Shown: positions 29,404-39,957, counted from the stretch's first letter. The stretch is DNA of 64,000 bases from Isochrysis galbana (GCA_018136815.1 CM030932.1:6812230-6876229); one strand, 5' to 3'. The notes: a model not told the origin generated them from the letters alone. Translations and numbers: made by a program.

Positions 29404-29659
29404 CGGCTCAGATGGTGAGAACAGGGGCGGTGCGCTGAGCAGCCAGGTGCAGGTCAGGTGTGGCGGCTGGAGCAGCGGCAAGCGTCGGTGAGAGCCAATA
29501 AAGATGGTGGGGCTGGGAAGTAAGAGGGAGGGCGGTCGGAACGGCGCGCCAGCACCGCAAAAAAAGGTGGAGCGCCAGCTTTCATTGGAAGAGGGCAGCA
29601 GACAGAGTCGGCGGCAGCGGCGACCGACAAGAGGGTTGGCAGAGTCGGTCGCTGGTTGC

Positions 29660-30000
29660 ACCTGTGGCGGCGGGCGCGATTGGCGTGGCTGTGAGGGCGG
29701 CATACCGCACTTTGGTGCTGGTAGCGGCATCCATTTGGTGAGCGGTGACTCGAACGGCCTCGTGGCGCCCCTGGTCGCGGGTCGAAGTTGGGCACTCACG
29801 GCGCGTCTTGGGGCGTGACGACGTCATCACCGGGGGCCGCAAGCGGCCGATTTCGACGTAGTGCGCGGGGGTGGCGGGCGCGATTGGCGTGGCTATGAGG
29901 GCGGCATACCGCACTTTGGTGCTGGTAGCGGCATCCATTTGGTGAGCGGTGACTCGAACGGCCTCGTGGCGTCCCCGGTCGCGGGTCGAAGTTGGGTTCT
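29660..30000. repeat. Tandem repeat, 204-bp period, ~1.65 units
   Basis: gcgcgattggcgtggct occurs at 29674 and again at 29878 (204 bp apart). It is followed in both by accordant sequence through gcataccgcactttggtgct and gcgggtcgaagttggg. It is related to the 202-bp array at 37761-38257 (shared gattggcgt, ggccgatttcg, aagttgggcactc). It lies just right of the PLV. Confidence 0.85.
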
Positions 30001-31320
30001 CGAGCCCTTGGTGTTTTTAGTGGGTAGCGTCTTTATTAGTTTTTGCGATACTTACGTACACGTTCAAGTCCATTAAAACATAGTGAAAATATGCTGCTGT
30101 GCGTATCGGTTAGAAAGTTCTGTCCTTAAACTAAGGACGGTGTCCTTAAAAATCCATGAAATCTAAGGACTCTGGCCTTCAATGTCAATGCCTTTGATGT
30201 GCCTTAGAGTGAGCTTTTGAGACATCCCACCCCCTGAAGCAAATCATCATTACCTCCCATTCAACCTAAGCTCTCCCCATGACCAACTCTATCTACTGCC
30301 AGCCCCTCGCGCGCATGCAGTGCGCGGCAGGCCGCGAGGCGTCAAAATGACGGTGCTGCGCATGATGGGCTGCCCCATCACGCGCGGCACCGCCTCAGCA
30401 TGGTGGGAGGGGGTGCCTGCTGGCCTCCTGGCCGCGCAGACCCTCGCCAGAGCGGCCACAGGCCGCTTGCGAGGCCACTTGCGAGGCCAGCGACCATCGC
30501 TGCGGCCGCCATCGCGCGCCGCCGCAGGAGAAAAAGATCGAATTGATTATAGTTTTGCCAAATTATAACCATAGTAATTCTAATTTTAGGCTTCATTTCA
30601 CCAGTCCAAGACACATATGAGCACAATACATGACCATCAGCATGCCCAAATGCCAATGTTTCGGTAGCCAACCAGTCTTACCATATGAGACTGTCGAATC
30701 ATCGAGAGAAAAGGAGGGGTTGTCTCTCGAAATCGAACGTGAGACGCTCGAAGACACGAGGCTGTCCGTCAATTCAGCACGTCAATGCGAAAACAAAACT
30801 ACTTTTTGTGCTCCATGTTGGGATGTTGTGCTATAAAAACGGGCAAACTATTGACTGGCCCGTGCTTGGCGCGCATGACTTGTGTGTCTCCGAACGTGAA
30901 TGGCCTTGGAGGTCATCCGTGTGTACAAAAAATTCAAAAAGTTGGCTCGAGATGAGCGCAAAGCAGCCGGTGTCCAATCGTGATTCACGACACGATTGCC
31001 CACAGAAATCGATCGCAACCATCACGCCTGAAGCTTTCAGGCCGGTGCTTGGCTAGATTACATATTGAATCTACTAGTAGCCAAAAGAACGGGCGGTCTA
31101 GAGCTCGAAATTCGCCCTTCTGCCCAATTTTCGAGCCCTCCGCCTCCGTGCGGAGAAAAATTCTCCCTTTAGACGTCAAACAAAAAGCTATCAATTCCAC
31201 AGTACTGTTCGGCCGCGCGCGTCGCGCCGTCGCAGATCACGCTGCAGGCTAGCTTAAATTACATTTCTAGATTGCTACCAGCCCTATGATGCACGTGAAA
31301 ATCCGAGGAGCCGACGAAAA
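30001..31320. other. No gene supported; unrecognised sequence
   Basis: A GC-rich block (30300-30530) is followed by AT-richer sequence. A short frame near 30905-30981 reads VYKKFKKLARDERKAAG and then stops; it is too short to call. No RNA gene or repeat end is clear. Confidence 0.35.
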
Positions 31321-31326
31321 CATAGA

Positions 31327-31377
31327 GAGAACACCTGCCGCCGATGCTCTGGTTGAGCATTGGCGGCAGGTGTTCTC
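31327..31377. repeat. 23-bp stem hairpin with 5-nt loop
   Basis: gagaacacctgccgccgatg-ctc (31327-31349) pairs with 31355-31377 with one mismatch, around the loop tggtt. It could be a small-RNA-type hairpin, an element end, or a transcription signal. Confidence 0.75.
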
Positions 31378-32014
31378 CCTGCCTCACAGCGTCGAAAGAC
31401 GAGTCGGGAACCTGACGTTTGGGGCGGCAAAGGCATTGTAGGTACGGGCCTGGTCGACCTGCGCCAGAGCGGGCGCGATCGGCAGCGCACCTGTCCCGCC
31501 AGCGGCCAACAAACTTTTGTCGACCAGCGAGCAGCATCGAGCGCCATGGCGTCCTGGTGCTCCAGCTCCTCGTCAATCGCGAGCCCGGGCGAATCCTGCG
31601 GGGCGAGGGTCGGGACAGTCAAGGAGCATCCTGTGACAGCCGAATGGCGAATGGGCCGTGTGCGAGCTGTATGTGGTGCGTATGTGCATGCGCGGACGTC
31701 ATCGCTGGGGCACCAGGGTTTGAAATTTGCTTTATAGACAATATGGGGCGTCGGACCCCTAATTTAAGAGGTGTGTAGGCACCTTTTAGACAAAAGAAAC
31801 ACATCTCTCAGTGGGAGCGACGTCCAGTTCGCCAGTTCGGCTCGTGTGAGCCGCCAGAGCGTGTGCAAGGGGGAGGGGTCCGACGGGACTTCGCACCGTC
31901 TTTTCGGACGAGGATTCTGAAAAGGCGGGGAGACCCTCCGAGCCGCTCTCGCCGGGGCTTTCCGCTCACGGTCAAAAATGTCGACCCCCCCCCATATTAG
32001 TACTTAAAAAGCCC

Positions 32015-32030
32015 TGTTTGACCGCCCTAC
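32015..32030 (-). repeat. Copy of dispersed motif GTAGGGCGGTCAAACA
   Basis: Reverse-complement copy (tgtttgaccgccctac). Others lie at 54528, 54837 and 55876. Confidence 0.8.
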
Positions 32031-32434
32031 CATTACCATTACAGATGGTGCCCTCCGCACCCCCCTAGTGAGTGACCGGGCTACAGGAGAGGGAAAGGGC
32101 TTGGCTATAGCGTATAATCCAACCAAGGCCGCAGGCCGCCTTTTTTCTATTTTGCAAAAGTTTTTCTCCCATCCCCACCTTGACTTATGACACAGTACGT
32201 ACCTAGTAACTAGCCCTCGGGTAAGCAAAAAACAGAGTTGATATCATGCGCTGCCGGTGGCATGAGTAAACTTCATTAGATGCGTTTGTTGTCCGCAGCA
32301 GGACTGACTCAAGACCCATCACTGGGAATTACATCAAGTCATGAGCTCGAACGAGCTACACCACTATTGAGCTCAAACGAGCTACACCACAACCTCACAC
32401 CATTGCCGGCGACAGCACTCAATCACCGGGCAGC

Positions 32435-32851
32435 TTATTTACTCCTCTTCTGCGCCTTGTGGATGAGGCTCCACTTAGCGAGGGCAGCCTTGGTCAAATC
32501 AGGGCGGTAGTAGTTGGCCTGCGTCTCCTTCACAATGGCATTAGCAACACGGCGAAAGTCTTTCGTGAGGGAGATGTTGTTGTACAGATTATTAGGCTTG
32601 TTGAGTCGTGTAGGCTTACGCGACTTCTTCGTCAGCACAACTCCCTTCTCAGCTTGCGAGAGACCAACGGTCTTCGCGTTCACAATGCCCGAGTATTTGA
32701 ACGAATTGATCCCAGTAATGTTATTGGGCTCCGTTGTGAAACGGGGGCCCGCCTTGCCCATACCAGAGCGGCCATTGACCTTCCGCTTGATTGCAAAGCA
32801 CGAGGTCTCGCGCACAATAGGCCACATGAGTTCAGCCGAAACGTTTGCCAT
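32435..32851 (-). CDS. RPL28: 60S ribosomal protein L28 (eL28)
   Basis: 138 residues, ATG at 32849-32851, TAA at 32435-32437. It matches the eukaryote-specific eL28 family throughout. Landmarks are ELMWPIVRETSCFAIKR, FTTEPNNITGINSFKYSG, NAKTVGL and YYRPDLTKAALAKWS, and the length is typical. It is a structural component of the large cytosolic ribosomal subunit. It is read here as one coding exon. The sequence just upstream on its strand (cgcacag|gtagccATG) could be the end of an intron in the 5' untranslated region, common for ribosomal protein genes. It is flanked by a 48-bp inverted repeat pair that belongs to a dispersed family. Confidence 0.95.
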   Translation of the reverse strand: MANVSAELMWPIVRETSCFAIKRKVNGRSGMGKAGPRFTTEPNNITGINSFKYSGIVNAKTVGLSQAEKGVVLTKKSRKPTRLNKPNNLYNNISLTKDFRRVANAIVKETQANYYRPDLTKAALAKWSLIHKAQKRSK

Positions 32852-33356
32852 GGCTACCTGTGCGAGTAGGAGGAGAGTGCAACATCAGCATCCAGGAGGT
32901 TGAAGTCCGCCCGCTCCTCCCACCAGCTGCGAGCAATCGCAACGTTTCTGACAACAAGGCCAGTGCGCAAAGCCAACGACCGTGGGCATAGCAAAATGAG
33001 CCAGAACTATAGCACGCGTCCACTCGCGGCTCCCATGGCAGGAGCTCCTCGCTCAAATCAAAAGAGCTTGCCGTGGAAGTAGGGGAGGAGGGCGGGGAGG
33101 CGCGCGCCTTGCGGAGGGCGGCAGGGGCAAGCCACGAGGTCTGATAAGTTCTGGCGCCGGTCAAAAAGAGGTAAAGTAGAGGGCTCGTCGAGAGACCGCC
33201 ACTCCGCCACTCGACCCGGGCTTCAAATTTGGAAGTCCACATTCACATACTCTATAAGAGATATATATACCATTCACTATTCACTACCCAGTGTTGGGTA
33301 CTCACATGGATGTTGGTCGTAAGTAAGACTCGTAAGCTATCTTGGCTGTAGCTCCA
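32852..33356. other. Upstream region of RPL28
   Basis: Probably holds the RPL28 promoter and 5' leader (possible intron). I cannot place a TATA box or start site. Confidence 0.3.
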
Positions 33357-33516
33357 TAAAAACCTTTTAAAATTCTCGCCTCGCGCGCGGCTATGGGGAT
33401 AACTACTGTAGCCACGCCCATATCCATATCCCTTCCTCTCCCTCACTCACTTTCCGCCTTGCGGCAACTCCCCTCGTGTTCTACTTAGGGGCCCAGGTTG
33501 CGGGGGGGGCTGGGTT
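33357..33516 (+). mobile_element. hAT-family 5' leader fragment
   Basis: aaaaaccttttaaaattc, then 'gtagccacgccca', 'cttgcggcaactcccctcgtg' (part) and 'ctacttaggggcccagg'. This is the leader seen at 1-0.74 kb (minus) and 40.74 kb. No ORF follows. Confidence 0.65.
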
Positions 33517-33782
33517 GGGCGGGGTTAGCCCGGTCACTCACTAGGGGGGTGCGGAGGGCACCATCTGTAATGGGCAAACGAAGGCCTAAATAAGCTCCCT
33601 ATAGGTTCTGGTTCTGGTTCTGGTATGGGAGATCAGCAAAAAAAACCGGGGGTCTTCCAGCAAAATTTTCGAAAAACACCCGATTCCAGGCCTCTGACGG
33701 CCGTGCGGAAATATATTTCAGGCCCCCCCTCCCGTATTATTTTACCGATGGCCTTCATGCGCGTCTCTCGCAGCGAAACACG

Positions 33783-33990
33783 AAAAAAAAACCTTTTAAT
33801 ATTCACGCCACGCTTGCGGCTACGGAGTTAACTATTGTAGCCACGCCCAGATCCCTTCCTCTCCCTCACTTCCCGCCTTACGGCAACTCCCCTCGTGCTC
33901 TACTTAGGGGCCCAGGTTGTGGGGGGGCTGGGGCGGGCGGGGTGCATCGGCCCTCAGTGGTCTGTTCTCGCCTTCCTCCTGTGCCTCCGG
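33783..33990 (+). mobile_element. hAT-family 5' leader fragment (second copy)
   Basis: Same leader as at 33357, extending further, to 'ggtgcatcggccctcagtgg' and 'tctgttctcgccttcctcct' as in the 0.5-kb copy. The two fragments stand in tandem about 425 bp apart. Confidence 0.65.
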
Positions 33991-34080
33991 GTGGCCCGTT
34001 TCTTGTTGTTGTTGTGGGGGTTTTGTGCCGTTAATGGGGTATCTCGTGCTCGTGGAGTGTTCGTTTACGTGAGTGGTCTC

Positions 34081-34449
34081 TTAAAAAAAAGGGGGGGGGG
34101 GATGTGCCTCGACGTAGGCGCTTAGGCGAGCCTCTCTCTCGGCAAGGCCGATCGCTTTCGCCATTAGGCCGAGGTTATCGCTCATCATTAGTCTTCCCTT
34201 GTCGTCTTCTGTAAACATAGGAGTGCTGAGCTCCGCTGGCTTTTTAATCTTAGGTTTTCTACCCTGGGCCGCCGTGCGGGTGCGCATTGGACGATAAGTG
34301 TTCGACGGGGTAAGGCTCCTCACCAGGGTAGTGAATCTTATTAGCGTGGATTCTAATACTGGTATATAGTGGTATTCGTATGATTCAAATTCTACTCTGT
34401 AGAAGTCTCTTATTATGTACCTCCAGGCTATTATGTAGAGGGTTTTCAA
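34081..34449 (-). CDS. Unrecognised reading frame, perhaps from a mobile element
   Basis: An open frame on the minus strand of about 120 codons as listed, open further upstream without an ATG. It reads LKTLYIIAWRYIIRDFYRVE and IPVLESTLIRFTTLVRSL, then a basic Pro-rich stretch and a helical end (MAKAIGLAEREARLSAYVEA). The tryptophan/tyrosine-rich start looks like real protein. I do not recognise a family. The surrounding sequence is made of element relics, so a retroelement or transposon fragment is a fair guess. Confidence 0.3.
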   Translation of the reverse strand: MKTLYIIAWRYIIRDFYRVEFESYEYHYIPVLESTLIRFTTLVRSLTPSNTYRPMRTRTAAQGRKPKIKKPAELSTPMFTEDDKGRLMMSDNLGLMAKAIGLAEREARLSAYVEAHPPPPFF

Positions 34450-34663
34450 GCTGTCAGGGGTGGTCGCGTTCGGTCGGGTATGCGAACAGTCTGTCTTTTG
34501 TTTTCTGTCTGTAGGTCGCTCTGTGCACTCTCAATGAGGATCGGGAGGAGTAAGATGTAAGGCGGAGTGGATCGCAGCGCATCAACTAATAATCAAATCT
34601 TCCTCCCCTCCCGACTCTTGCCGTACACTTTCACACACATGGACATCACCACAGGTCGACAAA

Positions 34664-36412
34664 TTACGATCCTCGGAGATCAGCGCCATTGGCCAAAAAG
34701 TTGAGAAGGAGTTTATCGAGCTCATCGCCATCGGCCGCACTGTCAAAACCATATGGTTGTTGAAGAGGTGGTTGCGGCTGTACTCCCGGGGTGGGCACAG
34801 TTGGGGGAAGGACACCACCAGCCGTCAGTTCGCGTAGGGCCTCGCGTGCTGCGGCCTCATAAGCCTCTGAGCCTGGGGGCGGCGCAGGCATCGGCATGCC
34901 CATCGGAGGCGGAACAACGTATGCTGGATGAGGTGCTGAGCCGGCATAGGCCGGTGTCTCAGAGACTGAGCCACCGCGGCCAGCAGTTGCGGGCATCATT
35001 AAGCCGTATCCGGCTCCAGAGACACCCGATCCCGTGGGCGGTAGCGACACAGCACCAGAGGGCGGTGTAGGCGCAAGGGACATTTGGGAATAGGCGCGAT
35101 ATTTCGACTCCGATTGCTTGAGCCTGTTTATTTGCTCCTCCACCTGGGAGGCGAGCCGGCGATGTTGCTCCAACAAATCGCGTCGCAATGTCGCGATTTC
35201 CTCCTGCATTAAGCGCTCCGCCTTGGCGTGGCGCTCAGTCTCTTCCTCGCGCAGGCGTTGATCCCAGACCCGCTGGCGTTGCTGGGCTTCTTGATGTATC
35301 ACGCGAATCCGTTCCTCTCTCTCGCGCTCGCGCTCCTTATCACGCTCTCTCTCGACCTCGCGCTCTCTCGCACGTTCACGCTCCCAGTCGAGCAAACGAC
35401 CCAAATGTGCCTCTGAATCGAGGCCGCGGATCACAGGCCCATGGATCCTAGCCGACTGCGCCCGCCGTGCCAGCGTTCCCCCACCATCGCTTCCACCGAT
35501 CATCATCAGCGGTGGGTCTTCGAGTGGCTGTGTGATTCGTGTTGGTGGATGCATGAGGTGAGCAACAAAGTTACCTCCAATCGGCATGGGCTGCCCGCTA
35601 CTACCACCCGGGTTTGGGACACCCAGAGCGCGCATGGCTGCGACTCCTGGATCTTCATATGATGTTCCGATGCCACCAGGATATTTTTTATGGTCCTGCT
35701 GCTGTGCCGGCTGTCTGGCATGGCCCTGATTCTGGAGCTGACCAAGAGCGGCAAACTCCTCAGCATATTGCTCACGCCGCCGCGCTGCTGCCTCGGCCGG
35801 TGTAAGCTTGGCGGCACCACCTTTACTCTCAGATTTCCCAGCGCCTGTGACTTTGCGTGCCTGCTCAAGCTCTGCACCTTCGCGCTCCTTTCTCTGGCCT
35901 AAAGCGTTAAACTGTTGTGCCTCGGCCTCGAACCTCCGATTGAACGCCTCCTCCGCTGCCTTCTCCTGCGCCTTGCGCTCGTCGCGTGCACGCATCTGTT
36001 CCTCCAGCTCTCGCATGTAAGCCTGCTGTGCCTGTGCGCGTTTGCGCTTCTCGGCCTGCTCGTCGCTCTGGCCGCGAAACATTCCAGCATCGGAAGAGGG
36101 GGGCTGTCGCCCCTGCTGATGATGAGCTGGAGATAGGGCGTCGCCAATCTGTGGCATCATGCGAATCTTCCCACGTGACCCAGGCCGCATAGGTGGCATT
36201 CCATAGTCATCCTGCTGCGGCTGACGATTACCTGGACGCTCGGAAGGACCCGCGAGCCAGAAGGGCGCCTCCTCTTGCCCAGAGGCCGCAACAGCCTCCT
36301 TCTCTCGCTGGAGCCTCGCCTGTTTCATTTGTACCTGCTGCTCAAGGTCTTCCCTCTGCTGCCTCTGCGCCTCGAGCCTCCTTCGCTGCTCCGACTCGCT
36401 GCGCCGATTCAT
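34664..36412 (-). CDS. CSPP1-like coiled-coil protein (centrosome/cilium)
   Basis: 582 residues from an ATG at 36410-36412. It is rich in Glu, Arg and Gln with long charged helices. The block YMRELEEQMRARDERKAQEK...FNRRFEAEAQQFNALG resembles the repeated motif of CSPP1 (ELxEQIxExxERK...YExKIExE). CSPP1 acts at centrosomes and ciliary axonemes. A second long Arg/Glu helix follows (about 335-445), then a Gly/Pro-rich, disordered tail with a short helical end (ELDKLLLNFLANG). No membrane segment or enzyme motif is seen. It is single-exon as read and shorter than animal CSPP1. Other ciliary coiled-coil proteins are possible; the domain type is surer than the name. Confidence 0.6.
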   Translation of the reverse strand: MNRRSESEQRRRLEAQRQQREDLEQQVQMKQARLQREKEAVAASGQEEAPFWLAGPSERPGNRQPQQDDYGMPPMRPGSRGKIRMMPQIGDALSPAHHQQGRQPPSSDAGMFRGQSDEQAEKRKRAQAQQAYMRELEEQMRARDERKAQEKAAEEAFNRRFEAEAQQFNALGQRKEREGAELEQARKVTGAGKSESKGGAAKLTPAEAAARRREQYAEEFAALGQLQNQGHARQPAQQQDHKKYPGGIGTSYEDPGVAAMRALGVPNPGGSSGQPMPIGGNFVAHLMHPPTRITQPLEDPPLMMIGGSDGGGTLARRAQSARIHGPVIRGLDSEAHLGRLLDWERERAREREVERERDKEREREREERIRVIHQEAQQRQRVWDQRLREEETERHAKAERLMQEEIATLRRDLLEQHRRLASQVEEQINRLKQSESKYRAYSQMSLAPTPPSGAVSLPPTGSGVSGAGYGLMMPATAGRGGSVSETPAYAGSAPHPAYVVPPPMGMPMPAPPPGSEAYEAAAREALRELTAGGVLPPTVPTPGVQPQPPLQQPYGFDSAADGDELDKLLLNFLANGADLRGS

Positions 36413-37760
36413 GCCAGAGAGGGCGAGAGGGTATGGGGGGTGGAGGAGGATGGGCTACGGCAGGCCCGTAAAATATGTAGCCGGCTGGCTGGTGACGGCT
36501 GCTTATCCCTCGCGTCGGCCCGCCGCCGTTGAATTCGAGGTTTAATCCTAGTAACGGATCAACTTTGCAAGTTCCAAGGCCAAGGGTTTTTCTGGGGGAT
36601 GAACCAAGTTACCAAGCTATAAACTTAGTTGGCTGCTAGGACTAGGGGTAAGTCGGTCGTGGTCTACCCATAGCCCGTAGGGAAAGCCGTAGGACTGGGC
36701 CCCCACAATGCGGCGACCTTGGTCTCGCCGACACACATATACATACATACTACTACATAATAGATACATCACATTTATAGGGCCAGGTCAATACTTTTAG
36801 CCCGACTTGCCCAAACTTGTCGGCCGTTCTTGCAGGATTCTTCTGGCGGACCACCCAAACTTTTGGTCAAACTTGTGGCAATTTGTCGTGATCTCCCTCT
36901 CCCTCTCCCTCTCTCTCGCTCCCCTTCTCGCTCCTCGTAGCCCGGTCACTCACTCACATTTTAACCACTATTTTCCACCTCCCCTGGGTGTCCAAGGATT
37001 CCGCAGGGTCCCTCCCTACCTGCCCCGCCAGCCGCCTCCCCCCTCCGAACGACCCCCTCCCGCCCCACGCAGGGCAATGGCGTCGGTGAGGGACCCCCCT
37101 CCCTTCCCCCGCTCGTGGCGGGCTATTTTGGGAGATTGAGGCGGGCGCTCACGGGAGGGAATCAGAGTAGTGAATGTAGGGCGCATCACTATTAGAAACG
37201 CGGAGCTTCCGCGACGTCCGATCGCCCGCCATCGGCCGAAGAATGGCCTGGAGGTGGTGGCCATGGAGAGCCCAGAGCTCTCGCGAGCAATGTGGGGGCC
37301 CACTAGTAGGTGGCACGCGGTGTCTTGCTTGAAGGTGGCACACATCCGCTCTGACCTATCATTGCCCCTCGCACCGCAGGAAAACCTCGATTCGCTTGCG
37401 CCCGGTCGCCATGGCATTGGTACGCTTGACGTCGACAAGCGCTCGCTCGGATGCGTGGATTTAGAACTCCTCCTGTGAGCCGAAAAGCGCGACAAGCCGG
37501 TCGCGCCCGGGGTGTTCCTGCGAATGATATATCACCCCCAGGTAGCCTGGTCATAGCAAGCATGTTTACGCTCTCCTTCGCTCCCAAATTTGAAAAGCAG
37601 GTGTGCATCGTGCTCACTACCGCCTTGACAGCGGTGGCGATGGCATGCGCGGATGCACTCAGCAAAAGAAATGTCGCTGTTGGAGCGAAGGCCATGCATT
37701 AGCTTCATGGTACTGCTCTAACTCAAACAAAAACAACAAAAAAACAGCAGCAGCACGCCC
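36413..37760. other. Intergenic; dispersed repeat copies, no gene supported
   Basis: Contains a TTTATA-type motif (36612-36632), a CT-rich tract near 36895-36925, and a dispersed repeat at 36938-37030 shared with 4577. Frames at 37170-37700 lack recognisable features. Confidence 0.4.
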
Positions 37761-38257
37761 AGTGCCGGCTCAAAGTTGGGCACTGACACATCTCTCGGCA
37801 TCGTGATGGTAGCGTTGAAGTCGTGGGCGTGGCCGATTTCGGCGCGGTGCACGCGGCCGGCTGCGGCGATTGGCGTAGCTGCAAGGGTGGCATTTGTGAA
37901 TATGGTGCTTGGTGTGCCACCCAGTGCAACTGGATCACCACCTAAGCGCCGCCAGCGCGCTCAGTGCCGGCCCAAAGTTGGGCACTCGCGCGTATCACGG
38001 CACCGGGACGGTAGCGTTGGAGCCGGGGGCGTGGCCGATTTCGGCGCGGTGCACGCGGCCGGCTGCGGCGATTGGCGTAGCTGCAAGGGTGGCATTTGTG
38101 AATATGGTGCTTGGTGCGCCACCCAATGCAATTGGATCAACACCAAAGCGCCGCCAGCGCGCTCGGTGCCGGCTCAAAGTTGGGCACTCGCGCGTATCAC
38201 GGCACCGGGACGGTAGCGTTGAAGCCGGGGGCGTGGCCGATTTCGGCGCGGTGCACA
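37761..38257. repeat. Tandem repeat, 202-bp period, ~2.5 units
   Basis: gtgccggc(t/c)caaagttgggc recurs at 37761, 37963 and 38165, exactly 202 bp apart. The rest of each unit (ggccgatttcggcgcggtgc, gattggcgtagctgcaaggg) is very similar. It ends about 100 bp before a tyrosine recombinase frame. It is related to the 204-bp array at 29660. Confidence 0.9.
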
Positions 38258-38351
38258 GGGAAGGGCGTGTCACGTGTCACGCCGTCGAGCAGGCCGGCGC
38301 CCTCCTCCTCGTTCCTCCTCACCCTCATCTCCTAGCGCTTCGGTCCTCTCT

Positions 38352-39548
38352 GCAAGGTCTGGAGATCCCAAAGGGGCAGCGCCAACCCCAAGCCGCTCGA
38401 AGCACCGCTCTTCGCGGTCCACTACACACCGACCATCGAGGAGGTACCCTTCTCCTTGGTCTCATCGCTCCTCCCCCTCCAGCCACTCGTCGCCTGGGGG
38501 CCAAATTAGGTGATTGGCTAGGAGGGGGCACCGCCGTGGCGTTGGCGGCACAGGCACGCGAGTCAGTCACATCGTCGGCGTACACCAGGCACTGGCAATC
38601 ATTCGCCATGTGGTGCGCCGCAAACGCCCTCGAGCCGCTGCCCGCCTCCACTACGATACTACGATGGTGGCCGCATACCTAGGCCACATCGCGGAGAAGG
38701 GCACCGTTGCCGCGGGCAGCCTGCAACCGTACCTCTCTGCGATCAATTCCGTGCATGCCGACTTCGGCCACGACAAACCAGCGACGGGCCACCTGATCGC
38801 CTTGGTCCGCCGAGGCATGGCCCGCTCGCAAGCGGCGAAGCGCACTACGGACTCGCGCATCCCGCTACCGGCGTCAGCCGTCCTGAGCATCCTCGCCAAC
38901 GCCCTAGCGGCCCCAGTACTCTCCGACCCGACGCGCGAGGCAGCACACCTCCGACGCGCCTTCTCAGTTACACTCGCCTTCCTCTTCATGGGAAGGCAAG
39001 ATTCGACCACCCTGCTACGATCCTCAGACTTTGGCATTGACTCCGCATACTTATGGTTACGACTCACAGAGAACCAGCGTAAACACGTATCCACACGACG
39101 AATCGTGCGTATACCGGTCGCCCCTCCGCCCTCCAATAACGTCCCGTCAGCAGTCCCGCAGATTGTCCGCCTGGCTCACATGTACATGTACATGTCCGCC
39201 AAGACCGAACTTGGCGAACCAACTCAGTACCTCTTCCAGCTCCCACATGAACGGCCTCCTACTCCTACCACGGCAGCCATGTCCACTTGGGTGGCACAAG
39301 CTTTGCGGCATTGCGGCATCTCAGCACCGAAAGGTTTCGCTTACCTGGGTCACTCTATCCGATCGGGGGCGTCATCAGCGGCCGAGGCCATCAAGGTGCC
39401 ACGGATTCGAGGCGACTGGCTAGGCGGCTGGGCGCCAGGCACCTCGACCAGGGCCAAACATTACATAGACCCGACGGTAGGCCCTTCCGCGGAGGCCTTC
39501 GCCTTACTCGGCTGGCTACTAGATCATGAGTACCAAGTTCATGACTAG
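38352..39548 (+). mobile_element. Tyrosine recombinase element (Crypton/DIRS-like)
   Basis: Two overlapping frames together encode a tyrosine recombinase. A SAM-like N-terminal part reads SSAYTRHWQSFAMWC and YLGHIAEKGTVAAGSLQPYL. The catalytic part has an Arg in MGRQDSTTLLR, H-x-x-R in LGHSIRSGAS, Trp in GGWAPGTSTRAKHYID, and the Tyr nucleophile in that same motif. These cut and rejoin DNA through a covalent Tyr link. No reverse transcriptase is seen nearby, which favours a Crypton-like element over DIRS, but I cannot be sure. The 202-bp array directly upstream may belong to it. It reads in two frames, so it is probably inactive. Confidence 0.75.
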
Positions 39549-39608
39549 TGCTAATCCTTCTTTAGTCGCAGCCGCGTACCTTGTACCTTGCTTCTCCGTG
39601 GTGTGAAT

Positions 39609-39830
39609 GGCAAATACATCCATTCCGGGCTAGCTAGTCAGTGTGCGTAGTGTGAATGTTCGGTTTCACAGTAACCGTCGTTCACAGCCGCTCAACTGTC
39701 GACGCGCCCGGCTTTCGCTCTCCCACCCTCCCGTCCCGTTCTAGCTGTGCGTGTGCGTGTAGGGATAAGATTATCACTACAAGGCAAATACATCCATTCC
39801 GGGCTAGCTAGTCAGTGTGCGTAGTGTGAA
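39609..39830. repeat. 48-bp direct repeat, 174 bp apart
   Basis: ggcaaatacatccattccgg and the following 28 bp to gtagtgtgaa occur at 39609-39656 and 39783-39830 without a visible difference. They lie between the recombinase and the GST-like gene. Confidence 0.9.
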
Positions 39831-39957
39831 CGAAACTAAGAGTGAATGCTTCACTAGTGGGTGTTCTGCTACCCTGTCGCCGAGTCGGGAGCGGGGACGG
39901 TCTCCTTGCGTTGCCCGACTTGTGCCAGCTCTCTTTGGAGGCGTGCTTGTGCTCGTT

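Larger units (their letters stand above)
32035..33574. repeat. 48-bp inverted repeat pair flanking the RPL28 gene
   Basis: ccattacagatggtgccctc and the bases after it to gagtgaccgggcta (about 32035-32083) return inverted at about 33526-33574, near-perfectly over ~48 bp. Diverged single copies lie at 36938 (minus) and 62395 (plus). The pair encloses about 1.5 kb including the ribosomal protein gene. Confidence 0.8.
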
